This document shows positions 10,801 to 23,800 of a stretch of 64,000 nt of DNA, one piece after another. Under the pieces are notes generated by a model, which saw only the letters and a program-made list of their open reading frames with translations, did not search any database and had not been told where the DNA came from. This DNA comes from Gyrodactylus bullatarudis (Eukaryota > Platyhelminthes > Monogenea > Gyrodactylidea > Gyrodactylidae). The translations under genes were made by a program, and so were the position numbers. The stretch spans positions 331,916 through 395,915 of the forward strand of contig SSNU01000117.1 in the NCBI GenBank assembly GCA_012064415.1, in the 5' to 3' direction. Position 1 is the stretch's first letter; the number at the start of each line of letters is the position of its first letter.

Positions 10801-11524
10801 AGCATAAAAACAAGTTTTAAAATTATCACCTTTTTCAATGCAAGGCATCAAGCTCTGGATATGACCGATGATAACCCTGCTTTTTCCCCTATTTTTGTCA
10901 CCCTACTTATAGGTAATAAATTTAAAAAATATTCATTTTCATCTTCAATTCTTGTTCTGTAATGTAAATGAATCACGATCAAAATTTAAATGACAGATAA
11001 CTAAAATTAGCATTTGAAAGACTGTATTGATCAGCTAAAGAAAGAATGAAAATGATTATTGATTGATTTGTAGAAAATATACCAGTGTCTATCAGATATA
11101 TATAGTTTATATTTGGGAATAAATGTCCCTGCAGTTGAACTGGTTGGGATATTTGATTATCTCTGAATTGATTTTCTAAAATTTATCTTCTTCCATTGTC
11201 ATGCGAGGCTACAATTTCCTGCCAGAAAACTTAGTCATTTTCCAAGTCAGAGTGTATATAACGAAAGAGTCATGAATCATTGCTTCTTCTTAGCCAGAAA
11301 GAATAATAATAGAATTTGACACTTGTTCCTTATAAGCGAGTGAAGGTATTGGAGTTATTGAATAAAACACAGCAAAGATCTTTTTGCCTGAATATCGCCT
11401 TGATCTTTTATCCAACATGAAAAGTTAACGAAATAGTTATATTCTTATTCTAATAATAGTACACAAATATACAAGGCTTAGAACTTCAATTTCCCAATAA
11501 TTTTCAAACGTGAACGAAATGAAG

Positions 11525-12030
11525 CTAGTTGACATGGCGATGAGAATTCACTTATTTTACAAAAAACTCAATATTTTTCTCTGGAAAGTCAGGAAAAAAA
11601 TTATTTTTCGAATTCCTTCATAAAATGAGCCAATAAGTTGTAGAAATTTTAAAAATTTCTGACCAAAATTAGACTGTTTTTTTCGAATTTTAAAAATCCA
11701 CCAAATTTCCACTTTTTCCACTTTTGAGCTGAAAATTTTTTATCGATTTCAAATATTTGCAACAGTTAAATGCCGATATTCAAGACCAGCACAAAGAATT
11801 CGAATCAGGCTGTGGAGGTAGAGAGGAATATACTTTTAACAAGAAAAAGTTAAGCTTTTAAATTTTGGATCATTCCCCTTCGTTACAATCAATGAATTCA
11901 AATTTTACGATTTACCACAATAAAGACGAATTTCTGTTATTTTCTGCAGCCGAATTCAAATTCTTTGTCTAATCCTGGTCTTGAATAATAGCATTTAACT
12001 GCTGTAAATCTTTGAAATCGAAGGATTTCG
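11525..12030. repeat. Foldback repeat, family A
   Basis: Starts CTAGTTGACATGGCGATGAG and has the family interior (ACAAAAAACTCAATATTTTT, TTTTTTATCGATTTCAAA). The right arm is incomplete or eroded. Confidence 0.45.
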
Positions 12031-13997
12031 AAGAATTCACATTCTTGAGCAGGAAGAAATCGATCGAATGAATCATCGTCGTCATCTTCCACTCTGAAAT
12101 TGAATCTAATTAAACTTGGATTTATTGCATCATCAATTTGGTAGGATTTATGCCATGTTTCATTGAAGACTGTTTCTTTATCGTATGAGAGCAACTTTTC
12201 TAACTAAGAGAGGTATCCAACTAAATTGGAAAAAGTATGGGAAATTAATATTATTTAAAATAATGTTTTTACTCAAAAGTAGATATCACATTATTATTTG
12301 TGAATTTTTATGAACAGCAGACTTACTTATTAAAGGAGTTCATAATTATGATCTTAATATGTTCATGACACTTTTGAATAAGAAAACCGATCATATTCAA
12401 ACATTAATTATTTGTCAACTTGATACTCATTGAGATATTTATATTATACATGGGAGAAACGTGCTCAATCTTATCCTACAGATATGGAAAATCAACGAAT
12501 TGATATTATATTTATTATATAGAATAGTATTTACAAGCATTGCTTATTCCTATTGTAATTTAAGTCAATCAGTTTTCTTTAAAAGATGCTTGTCTCCTTT
12601 AAAAAAGTATAAATGTGTAATTTGTAGTTAAAGGTTCGTAGCCAATGTTAACGGTTTTAGTAGAAAGCCAGTAGCTTTTCCCCCTGTTGAATACTCTTAT
12701 TTTTTCTCTAAAACAAAATTTCCAGCCACCACATTTTGGCCACTTATTCAAATTCAATTCTATACAATGTATGATCGATTCACACCCCTTTGATATGTTA
12801 TTCAAAACCATGATTTTGATCAGTCGCTTACTAGTAGACCAATGCACCAATGAATTTTTCGTAAAATTTTGAGGTAGTTGTTTTTCTTCATGGTATATTA
12901 CGCCCCAGTTTCATCGGACTGGAGTGGCCAATGAGTTTCGCAGCTGACTGTATCTTCGGGAATTTCGGACCATGGAAGGATGATTGACACATTTTGACTC
13001 TGGCTGTAATTAAACACAAGGATATTATGAAAATAATATGGCGGTTTGAAATCTAATTTGGTTCATTTGGACAAAACTTACTTGATCTCATCAGACTCTT
13101 ATATTAGCTTGAATTTTGGCCTTCTTTTGATAAAGCATTGTTGGTCTTTATATCGATTCTTGGTTACAAGTTTCTCAGATATCTGACCAGATCCTGCAAA
13201 AATTATTTATCCTGACGTCAGATCTCCATAAATGAATTCCAAAAAGCTTGGTAATACAGTGAAATTAAGAAACGTCTGGAATAGGTTTGGAAAAAGATTA
13301 GTCAAGTCTACTTTTATTAATAGATTTAGGTACAAAAATCTCGCCTTTTTAAGGTTGTTAAACTAATTCTTGAAAAGAATGAATTTTTAGAATTTTAACT
13401 TGGCGGCATCTTGAAAATTTAGAAAAATGATGATAAATTTTTGATTTATAGAAATTTTTAATACGAATTAGCCAGTATCCTTAAAAAAATGGAGCATTCC
13501 TCTGATATTCACACATACCTGGAATAGATGCAATTCAAGTGATGATTATGAATAAAACATGAACTTTTTTCAAACTGATAGATAGTACAAGCTCTCGAGA
13601 ATAAAAAGTTGACGATTCTTTTTGAGTACTCTTGAAAGGTCCCTTGAAATACCTATGAATGAATAATTTATAGATACAACCATAATCTCGAGGGATTGCC
13701 TAAAAAGACCCTGTGAAATGCAGTTTAAATGACTGAGAGATACGCTCAATTTCCTCTAAATTACCCAATACACGACTTTTAGTTCTAACTAATTCGAGCT
13801 GAAAATCTACTGAATGGTTTAGACACATTTCGTATGCAAATTGTCCGTTTGTAAATTCGATCATAGCTACTACTTTTTTTTGTTAGACAAATTTTTATAT
13901 TGAAATATAAAAATTAAATGATATATACAAAATAAATGTAAGTTAATCTGATCAATAGAATGGAATAAATCTGGATCTTGTAGTTTTTTTCAAATTT

Positions 13998-14770
13998 TAT
14001 AAAATAAATGGCAATGAAATGAGTGAAATAGTTCAACAGAAACTCTAGTGTCTGAAAGCAAAGACTTGGAATAATCAGATAATTTGTATTCTGAGAATAT
14101 TTTATTGAAGGAATTCAACAAAAAATTAGGTTTATATTTCACATTTCTAAGAGAATAACTGCTATCCGCTATAGAATAAGATTCAGAGAATTTTTTAACT
14201 AAAAATGCATATCTGCGAACCCAGAGCGGATGAAGCCCTGAGACAGAGATGAGTGCATTTTAAGAGTCTAAATGGGGAAAAATTGAATGTAGAAATCTAT
14301 ATTGGATACGTTCAATAGATAGACATTGGGAATTATTTAAATCAGGCAAGAGGGGGAAAGTGTAGTCGAAAAGCGGAAAGACCAGTGATTTGTAAGCTTT
14401 TAGTCTTACTTCACTGGACAAGGAGAATTTTTTAATAGTGTAAATAAGTGAATTTATTCTAGATAAGTTTGACAAAGGGTCTAATTTTAAATTTGATGTT
14501 ATACTGAAACCGAGGTCTGAAGTAAAGGAGTCAATTTCTCCAGGAAGTAGAAGCGATTCCATGAGGGTTGCAGGGAGACCAGATGGGAGCATTATTTTGC
14601 ATTTATCTCTATTAATATAGAGCCCCATGGCTTCAAGGTAATCTTTAAGAAGTGAGAAGAACTTTAATAGGCTTGAGATAAAAGACTAGTTAATGGATGA
14701 ACCTGTTTAGTTGAAAATGAAAGCATTGTCAGAAATAAATTAAGTGACCTCTAGAATAAAGAATATTAGC
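13998..14770 (-). mobile_element. Non-LTR retrotransposon remnant (reverse transcriptase C-terminal part)
   Basis: Minus-strand frame with the typical LINE post-catalytic pattern: a degenerate YADD region (ISDNAFIF), then LGLYINRDKCKIM-like text (GLYINRDKCKIML), a stretch of LKAYKSLVFPLFDYTFPLLP and IERIQYRFLHSIF. The frame continues past a single in-frame TAG (about 14260) through WVRRYAFLVKKF to a stop near 13998. Only a few disabling changes are visible, so this is a relatively recent 5'-truncated copy. Confidence 0.6.
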
Positions 14771-14819
14771 CGATAGATCATTTCATGCTGATTCCAGTGT
14801 TGAAAAAAAAGGTTGTGGC

Positions 14820-15000
14820 ATTGTATATAAACTCATTAAATGGCCAAGATATTCCGGATTTCAGGGATTGTGCAGTAAAAATTCATTGAGAATTGAGCGG
14901 CAACATGGAGAATCATTTTCGAATCATGGTTCAATAATGCTTAAAATTGATAGTTCTATCAGAAAAATTCCTCCTAATCTTGAGGCTAAAAATTTTATAT
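14820..15000. repeat. Family D MITE fragment
   Basis: Shares AAGATATTCCGGATTTCAGG, TTCATTGAGAATTGAGCGG and ATTGATAGTTCTATCAGAAA with 8087-8421; the terminal repeats are lost. Confidence 0.5.
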
Positions 15001-16901
15001 AGTTGAAGTTTATTCATAACAGTTGAAGAATTCATGGAGAGAGGTGACGAAATAAGCCAATAAGCTAAAGGAATGAGAGAATTCAATACTGTTTATTGGG
15101 AGATCAGAGCATTAGAAATTTTCGAATTATCTCGAAGGAGAATGATCCAAAATGCCGAAATCTAAGAAGGAATTGACATGGTCTTGTTCATAAAAGACAT
15201 ATTTGAAAGCAGAAAGATTATAATATTTTGGCTCAAAATTAGCTAGGGATAAAAATAACCCGAGTTTACATTCCAGGGTTAATCTCTGGAATGTTTAAAA
15301 ATGTTGGGATCAAATATTAAAGAATATCAACCTTTTAGCTTTGGTTTCATGTTGGCAAACTCATTAGTAGGGCCTCAAAAAATTATTTTTTTTGGTCTAT
15401 TTTTTTACTCTAGACAAAGGACAGACTCAGTTTTGTTAATTTAAAGAAAAAATCTGCTTATTTAATCTTATTTAAAAGGTACTATTTCTGTACTAAATTA
15501 TTGGCTAGATACTTTATTGTACTATTTTTCAAATTTAATCTTAGAATATATCAATAGTATTCCTCGACCTGCTACCAATCAGGTCTATGAATTGATTGCT
15601 ATATACCTGACATCGAGCTTTCATCATGTAAGAAAATAGCATCGTAGCTTTTTGTTTGATAATATTCCTTCGTGAATTTCAGATTTCAACCAAAAGGATA
15701 TACATGTGTATGTATTTTGTGAAATATGCACAAGAACAGTTGAAGGGTCTTTTTCTATCATGGAAATAATTTTAACAAAAATCAGAAATTTTGTTGACAC
15801 TAAAAATTCAGCAAAAATTTACGGTAGAGGACTAATTTTTTACTCAAATTCCCTTAAATTTTCTTGAAAGTACTTTTTTAAAACTTATTTATCAGTTTAC
15901 TATTTTTTATTTTTTTGGTACATTTTTTTACAGTTCAAAAGTTGATTTTTATGAAGAGAGTCATTCCTTTTACGACTCAAATGTTCATTTTAATTTGAGC
16001 AAAGAAATTATAGATCAATATTCTGTCACCAATTACACGAATGGAATCTAATATAAAATTTCATTATCGTCTGTAAAAAGATGGATAGCTCTAGGTTATG
16101 GACGAGTAATACAGAATAAACAATGGAAATTTTTCCCCCTTCCATCAATTACAGGCAGGAAATTCTCATTATCTCCCGTTCCGTTTTAATGGAAAAACGA
16201 AACCAAAGTATCCAAAAGAATTTTTTCTCATTTGTCTTCACGTTAACTTCATTTTTATTCATTTGAGTAGTTTGTGATGAACCAATTTAACAAGTCGTGA
16301 AAAAATTTACCAAAATAATCTACAAATTGATAATTGAATTTGTGTCCAACATTTCACAATCGAAAGGAAATTAAAGTCATCTTAAAAAATTGATCACAAT
16401 TTCCAACAAATCGGTAGTTATTATAGTTAGGCAGTTTTGTCGATATAAAATACACGATAAAAATTACATTTTTGGCTACACTTTCTCTCATATTTACAGT
16501 AGCATTTTATTTGAAAGATAATATTGTCGAACTTTATCAAGAATATCATTGTTGGTTTCTAAACTCATAAGGAAGGTTCGAGAAAATGAGCGTATATTTT
16601 AGTGATAAACGTTATATTTCGCCGGGTCATTTCTACTCTACCCTGGTTAACATTTAAATATTATTACAATGCAATATTTTGAGTCCTTCCATTGGTTGAT
16701 TTTGATGCTTGGACTTCTTCTTCAGGTAAAGGGGGGGGAATGGGAACTAAATTGAAATCATCACTGTGCTCAATCTGACAATTGTTTCTGGCTTTTGATT
16801 AAAGGAAAGATTTGTAACTGACCACTCAGTCTTTTTCGTTTTCCTCTCGTTGTTGGGCAGCGTTTTCCTCTTCTTTTGTCACTAATTACAATTAAAATTT
16901 T
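15001..16901. other. No supported gene; repeat fragments
   Basis: Contains a family B fragment from about 15372 and otherwise AT-rich unique sequence. One short frame at 16669-16725 (MQYFESFHWLILMLGLLLQ then GTAAAG) looks like a signal-peptide exon with a donor, but I found no partner exon, so I do not annotate it as a gene. Confidence 0.3.
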
Positions 16902-17312
16902 ACTAGACTTGGACAAAATTTTCCAAAATTTCTAAAACCACCCATCGATTTAATAAATTCAATCTTTAAGTATTTGAATTTTTTAAGTTTCGCTTCAAAA
17001 TACCTTTTTATGCTTCTGAGAATAAGATAAACAAAATCATGAAAATTTCACATTCAAAACGTTTTTTAATGTTTTATATTCATAATTTTAACTTGAATTC
17101 ACATTATTTCTAACAAAAGAGTTGGAAAATTGTCTTAAATCTTATATTTGTTATTTTTTTAATTGCAAAAATAAAATATCCGTTATTTTTCATGAATATT
17201 ACCATTTTGATCGGTCAAAAATCGGTAGGAAAATATTAAAATTCTTGAAGATTGAATTTATCATATCGACGAGCGATTTTAGTAATTTTGGAAAATTTTT
17301 TTCAAGTCTAAT
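16902..17312. repeat. Foldback repeat, family C (palindromic copy)
   Basis: Ends are inverted: AGACTTGGACAAAATTTTCC on the left and GGAAAATTTTTTTCAAGTCT on the right. The interior is shared with 7744-8092. Confidence 0.55.
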
Positions 17313-17891
17313 TTGTGGCATAGTTTATATCAGGATTTATTAATAGACCAGTTATCTCGTTTCAAGGATAAAGATAAAAAACATGTAGCTTTTTTATTTT
17401 CAGCAAGAAAGTGCACCTTCTCATTGATCTACTATTTTTCGATTTTTTGAGAAGACTGCCTTAATTTCAGGATCTTGGTCCATGTAAATTCTCAAGAATC
17501 AAAATTCACAGTATTTCTGTTAAATTCTAATGATAATCTTTTATTTTTCTGATTTAGTTCCAAAAATGAGAAAATTCACTGTTTCTTTCAATCATTATTC
17601 AAAGCTAGTTTAGACAAGAAAACCGAAATTGAAAACGAATTCCAGTTCAAAAAAGAAAATATCGAAAATTTGCCTAAATGTTTTATTTCTTCATAGTGTG
17701 AAAAAAAACTAAAATCTACATAGAAACTTTGCATGGATTTCATTGGTAACAGATAACACAGTTTATCTGACTGTTTTAACATAACATTCTATTAACAATT
17801 TAATGCCAGCCAATCAGGCGCTAGGAATACTCTGATCCTTATAAAAAGATATAAATTCAATCTGAAAATAGCTGACCAGAGTTTATGAAAC

Positions 17892-20800
17892 ATGGTGAAT
17901 AGAATAATATTCCTTGTCATCTTGGTTATTCAATGCATGTTCCATGTACGCGGTGAATATGACGTTAACGAAGATTATTCAGATTTTACATCCAGTCCCG
18001 TAATGTGAGTTCAATACACCTTTTCTCATAATTGGCATATTCAGTCTAATTTTCAAATGTGATGTCATACTAAATTCTAGATCATCGAATTTTTCTTAGT
18101 TTTTCTAAAAATAAAAGGAAATCTAAAAGGGGATTGAAACTTTCTTGTTTATTCAAGACTTATTACAAATAAAGCTACAGTCAATAACCAAGAGAGAAAC
18201 AAGAATAGTGGAATGACAAATCAGACGTAGCTTCTCAAAAATAGTGGAATGATATGGTGTATTCGAAGGTATATAAGGCAATTTCATACCCTCACACACA
18301 TCCATGTGTTTGACTCAGAATCTTAACATTGAAGTATAGGGAGGGTAATTATGATTAAGTCGTATGCAATGAAACCAGTAATTAGCAATTGAAGTTAATT
18401 TTTTAACATTACACAACAGAAAACAAGAGAGTTTACATGTTTTTCAAGGTTTATGATATGAGTCATATCTTATTTTTCATTATTTTGTGTAAAATTGATA
18501 GAGTACTTTTTTTCCATCTTGGATCAACTGGTCAGGATGAAAAAATTTTCTTCTTGATCTGATCTAATTTCGAAGAGAAATTTTGTGTTGTCACTCTAAA
18601 ACAAAAATTATATTTGTGTAAAATCTATTCTGGAAAAATTTCTCCCCTTCGATTTAACGTTAATTTTTGTTGCAAACGAATAAAGGATATCTTGAAAGCA
18701 GCAACAGATGAAAATCAATTTTGGAAGAAAAAATTATTTTTGATCAGGATCGGATCTCAAAACGTTGATCACAAACGGGGTTTCTTTAGTTTTCTCAGAG
18801 AGTTTAATCAACGAAATAAAAATCGACCCTTACTCATGTCATCGACCGAGAAAATTAGATCAGATCAAGAAGAAAATTTTTTCATCCTGACCAGTTGATC
18901 CAAGATGGAAAAAAAGTACTCTATCAATTTTACACAAAATAATGAAAAATAAGATATGACTCATATCATAAACCTTGAAAAACATGTAAACTCTCTTGTT
19001 TTCTGTTGTGTAATGTTAAAAAATTAACTTCAATTGCTAATTACTGGTTTCATTGCATACGACTTAATCATAATTACCCTCCCTATACTTCAATGTTAAG
19101 ATTCTGAGTCAAACACATGGATGTGTGTGAGGGTATGAAATTGCCTTATATACCTTCGAATACACCATATCATTCCACTATTTTTGATAAGCTACGTCTG
19201 ATTTGTCATTCCACTATTCTTGTTTCTCTCTTGGTTATTGACTGTAATTGATATGAAGTTGGGAATCGATGATTTTTACAGAAATCTCGATTTTTCCATT
19301 AAAAATTTGAATATGTTAAAGATTTTTTGGAATCCTACTCAAGTTGCTCACTTTTATCAGTTGAAGAAAAAAATTCTGAAAAAATGGCTATTTTTCAAAT
19401 TTCAATTTGTTGCAAAAATCCCATTTTTTCGAACTTTGAGTTGAAATTTTTTATTGATTTGAAAGTTGAAGGGTGATCAAAAGAGGTTTTTCAAGATCAG
19501 GATTAACCAAAAAACAAATTCAGCTGAATCTTATCTGATTCCTTATTATCGTTCTGAAGCTGAATTTCGATTTTTTTAATTCAAAATCTCTCGAAAATAT
19601 GGGTAACTGTCAGTGATTTGACGGTGCTAGCCAGCTTTCTTGTCTAATCTTGATCCTGAAAACCTCTTTTGATGAACCTCCAACTTCCATATCAATAAAA
19701 ATTTTCAGCTCAAAGTTCGAAAAAATGGAGTTTTGGCGACAAATTGATATCTGAAAAAGGGCCATATTTTTCATAAAAATGATTTTTCAGAATTTTTTTT
19801 CCAAAGGTTAAAACCGGGCAACATGAGTAGGATTCCATAAAATTCTTGATGAAAAAATCGAGATTTCTGTAGATTCCTAACTTCATATCAACCAATTTTG
19901 CTTAAAAGTAGCGAAAATGAAATAAAAACAAGCCTAAAAAATAACCCAAGTTTACATTCTAGGGCTAAATAAAAATCAACCAAATAAATGGCTCAGTGGA
20001 TCCCCTGCTAGAAGAAATCAAATGTAGTATCAAGGGAGAAGTTAACCATTTTCATAGATAGAGATTAGATTAAACTATTGGACATTAAGTGGAATTGTGA
20101 TTTTGTTTTAGTAGAAAAATATTTAAACTTTAATGGAAATGTAATAATACACGATTGAGTATAGATTCTATACTATATTACTCAATTAATGCCTGCATTC
20201 AAAGTCTAATGTGATTCTTTATCATTGTAAAATTTACCATTTTTTGTATTTTTGATTAGGTATTTTAGATAATTAATCTAAGTTTTTAGTGACGAGAGAT
20301 AAGTGCTCAAGTCTTTTAGTATCTCTAATTCGATGCAGAGAAGTCACATATCTCGCCATAGTGATAAGAATTGGCGTGTATCTAATTTATAAGTTAGTAA
20401 ACAAAATATGTATGGGAGGTATAGACGCGATTCGTCCTGACTCCTCAGTGTACCGTAGCGGAAAATCAAAACAGGGTCATGGGCATTGAAAGTCCAACAC
20501 TTATAAGACCGCAAATTAGACCACTGGACCAACTCCCCATGTCTATCATATTACTTTACAGATTTAAAGATTAGATACTCCCTTTGAACCCTTTGTGTTA
20601 TATATTTTTTGTATTTTTGATTAGGTATTTTAATTAGATACGCATTGAATTAGAGATACTAAAAGACTTAAGCACTTATCCATCGTCACCTAAAAATAAC
20701 TAAAACCCAATTACCTTATTTTTAAGAAGCGAGTGTAGTAAACTACTTTGAAGTCGGTTTTTGGTCTCAGATAATTTGTTATTATTGAAGATGATTTTCG

Positions 20801-23800
20801 TACAAGTGTGTTTTTTACAAAGGTCTGGAATTTTTCTCAAACCAATTTAAGAAAAAAAATGTTTTGGATAAAATTTTGAAAATTAAACATAAAATCAAAC
20901 GTAATCTTCAGGATCCCCAATTAGACAAGGAAGACAAAAATGATTTGGAAAATATTAGTATTCCTGTATAAATTTTATTCTTTCTTGGTTTTTATTCTTG
21001 ATCAAGATTGGCTTTTTTTAATTTAAATGCTTTTCCCCAAAACTTGGTTGTACAAAAAAATATTTCTTGTTGATACCAAAGAAGAGGAAATGTTGTAAAA
21101 ACCTAGGCTATAATAATATTATAGTATAATATGAATGGTTCAGTCTATTCAGATTTCAACACATCTTTTGGCATTTTGTGATGACGTTAAAAGCTTTATA
21201 AGTAGCACCAAATCTTTATTTATTCTGCTAATCGCAAGGCTTGCCGCCTCAACTGAGTAAAATTAGTCTTGTTTAGAATACAGTCAGAGACTTGCCACGT
21301 TAAATTTGAACTCTGCAAGCTAAAACTTTGTGCTTCTACAACTGAGAATAGCCAATTAATATTTTGGAACAGAAATATAGAATTTTATTTTATATTCTCG
21401 TCAAAGGATAGAATCGTGCTTGTGGTTAAAATTAGAAATCTCAGATAAAAAATAATCTTCTTGTTTTCTGATAAATAGATCTGTACACTACTCGATGATA
21501 TTCTCTTGGGACCTACATAATATTGCTCAATATAAAGATATATTGATAATAATATCATAGCGATCGACAATAGAGATAAAAGGGACCGATTATTCCTGTA
21601 AAGATATCAGTCATCGGTGGGAAAAATTTTTGAATTTTCGGCAAATCATATTATCTTGTCTAAAAAAGAGCAAGAAAAAACAATCTAACCTTTAGAACAT
21701 GGATGAAATTTTGATGTGTTGATAAGTTTTTCATGCTGATTCCAATATTGTTACAGTTGTTGAGTCGTCCAAGGAATTCAGATACAAACATTCCAATTAT
21801 TATTTCCTATTATTAATTTAAAAATTCGTACATCTATTGTTGCCAATGACCCATATTTATTTCTTTCAAAGAGTTGCCTTCATATAATGGTTCATGGATT
21901 CCAACTTTATATCAGTAAACTTTAGAATATACACCTAGTTGATATGAAGAATATACTGAATCTGGTTTTGAGAATCGCCCTATAATCGTGTCAGAATTAA
22001 ATTTTAATTTTTTGACCATTTTCCCTACTTCAAAGTCGATGAAATTTGAAGATCCCTGAAAAATTACGAATTAATCAAAATTTTTATGATGATAATCGGT
22101 TTTTTTGTCTTATTGTGATCCTAAAAAGCAACTTTTGATCACTCTCTCACATTGAAATAAGCAAAAATTTTCAACGCTAATTCAAGATTTCAAATTTGCC
22201 GTGTTCTCCTTAAAAATTGATTTTTTCTAAATTTTTTTTCTCTGTATCTTGAAAGAGGGCCTCATGATCTAGATTCCAAAAAATCTTGATCAAATTCGAT
22301 TTCTTGATGAAAAAATTAAGAATTTTGTTTCCATCTTTATATTAACTAGGTGTAGAATATAGAGAAAATAAGTGTTTACTTCATCATGAGAAAAATTAAG
22401 AAAAAATTCCACCTGAAAGAAAAACTAAAAATGAAAAACGTGGTGGAAGGGATGAATGTGATCTGTAGGAATTGATCAGAGTATCAGTAATCTAGAATTG
22501 ATTAGTTCATCTTGCTATCTCTCGTGAGAAATCTGTTATGATTACAAATGGGAAATTTTTTATAATTGATAGGACCACAAAAATAATATATTTATCCCTG
22601 TTAACATGACGACAATTTAAATTGGCAGAGGAAAATCATAAAAAAAAAACTTGAAAACTGGAAGAGTAATTAAATTTTATTCTGTAATATACATACACAC
22701 TTGATTCAAAGTTGTATATTTATAGAATTTACTCTAGTGTGTAGAAATTAATGCATGAAATTTATTAGTTGTTCTATACCTCTGCAGAGTTTTCAATAGG
22801 AAATTTGTTCTGACTATATGCACTGCATATTATGCAGTAAGGGTAAGGCATAATTTTTCAACTTTTTGAATTTATGCTTTCATTTGATAGAAGGTGAAAA
22901 AGGAAGTAAAAATTTCCATTGAACCTTATGCTTCAAATTTTATTTGGATATGCTTAATTTCAGTTAAAAAAGTCACATTTTCATATTTGCGCCACCATTT
23001 TATAATGAATATTATTAAGAATTTTTAGACAGGGTGTGATCTTTTAAAATCAGATTAAATAAATACATTCTGAATAAACCCTATAATTAGGATTTATGCA
23101 TATCTTAACATGAAATTTTTTTTAGGGATATTGATATAGTATTTTCACGAATAAATTAAGTAAATTTTCAGTTATGCTGGAGTGGGGACTTTGAGATTTT
23201 AGGATATTTTCTACTTGAAGTAAATAAAATGTGATAATAAGCAACCTATATTGTTCCCGCCCGGAATTTCCCATGTTTTAAAATTTTCATCGAGGTCTAA
23301 TGTATACGGTATACTATCAAATATTATTTGGGCCAAATTTAATCTGATTTTAAGCTTATAGAAAACAATCCCCCTCCCCAATAAGATACCATTCTGATCA
23401 GTATTTAATTCTCTATCGATTGATCTGAAAAAGTTTTATACAAAATTTTATACAAAAAGTGTGAAGGTTTTTAGAAAGGGTGGGGTAAAGTTGGATGTTT
23501 AGAAGAGTATAGTGTAATGAGTAAGTACATCCAGATGGTCACTAGGCTTGTTATTTGTTTGTTTTGGAGGCGACAAAAAGACCCCCTACTCCGTCACCAA
23601 ACTTGGGAAAAAGCTATTTTTCGATAAAAATAAATTTTAGTGAAATAATAAAAGTTTGGATATCTTTTGATCCGAATCTATGTACAATCAACCAAGCATA
23701 GAGAATTCTTCAGCAAAAAAGCTCTTTCGAATGAATGTTGGTAGAATGAAAGTTAATATTTTTGCTCAGAAAATTCAAGGTATGATGATAATTTCGAAAA

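Larger units (their letters stand above)
10177..12950. mobile_element. Decayed TA-CAGT (Tc1/mariner-type) element, family E
   Basis: The left end is TA then CAGTCGGTTGTGAAATTC, with a GAAACTGGGGCGTAAT segment 35 bp further in. The right end is the inverted equivalent (ATTACGCCCCAGTTTC ... GACTG then TA). A further copy of the same end lies at 41674. Near the right end a minus-strand frame (SKRLIKIM, SKGCESII) matches the frame downstream of the 41674 end (RERPIKIMDHILKGCESIV), so the element once carried this coding segment. The interior has since received a SINE (10671) and a family A foldback (11525). Confidence 0.5.

Noticed and set aside
16669..16725. Signal-peptide-like exon MQYFESFHWLILMLGLLLQ with GTAAAG donor
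   Set aside because: No phase-matched partner exon or promoter was found nearby; left as a curiosity.
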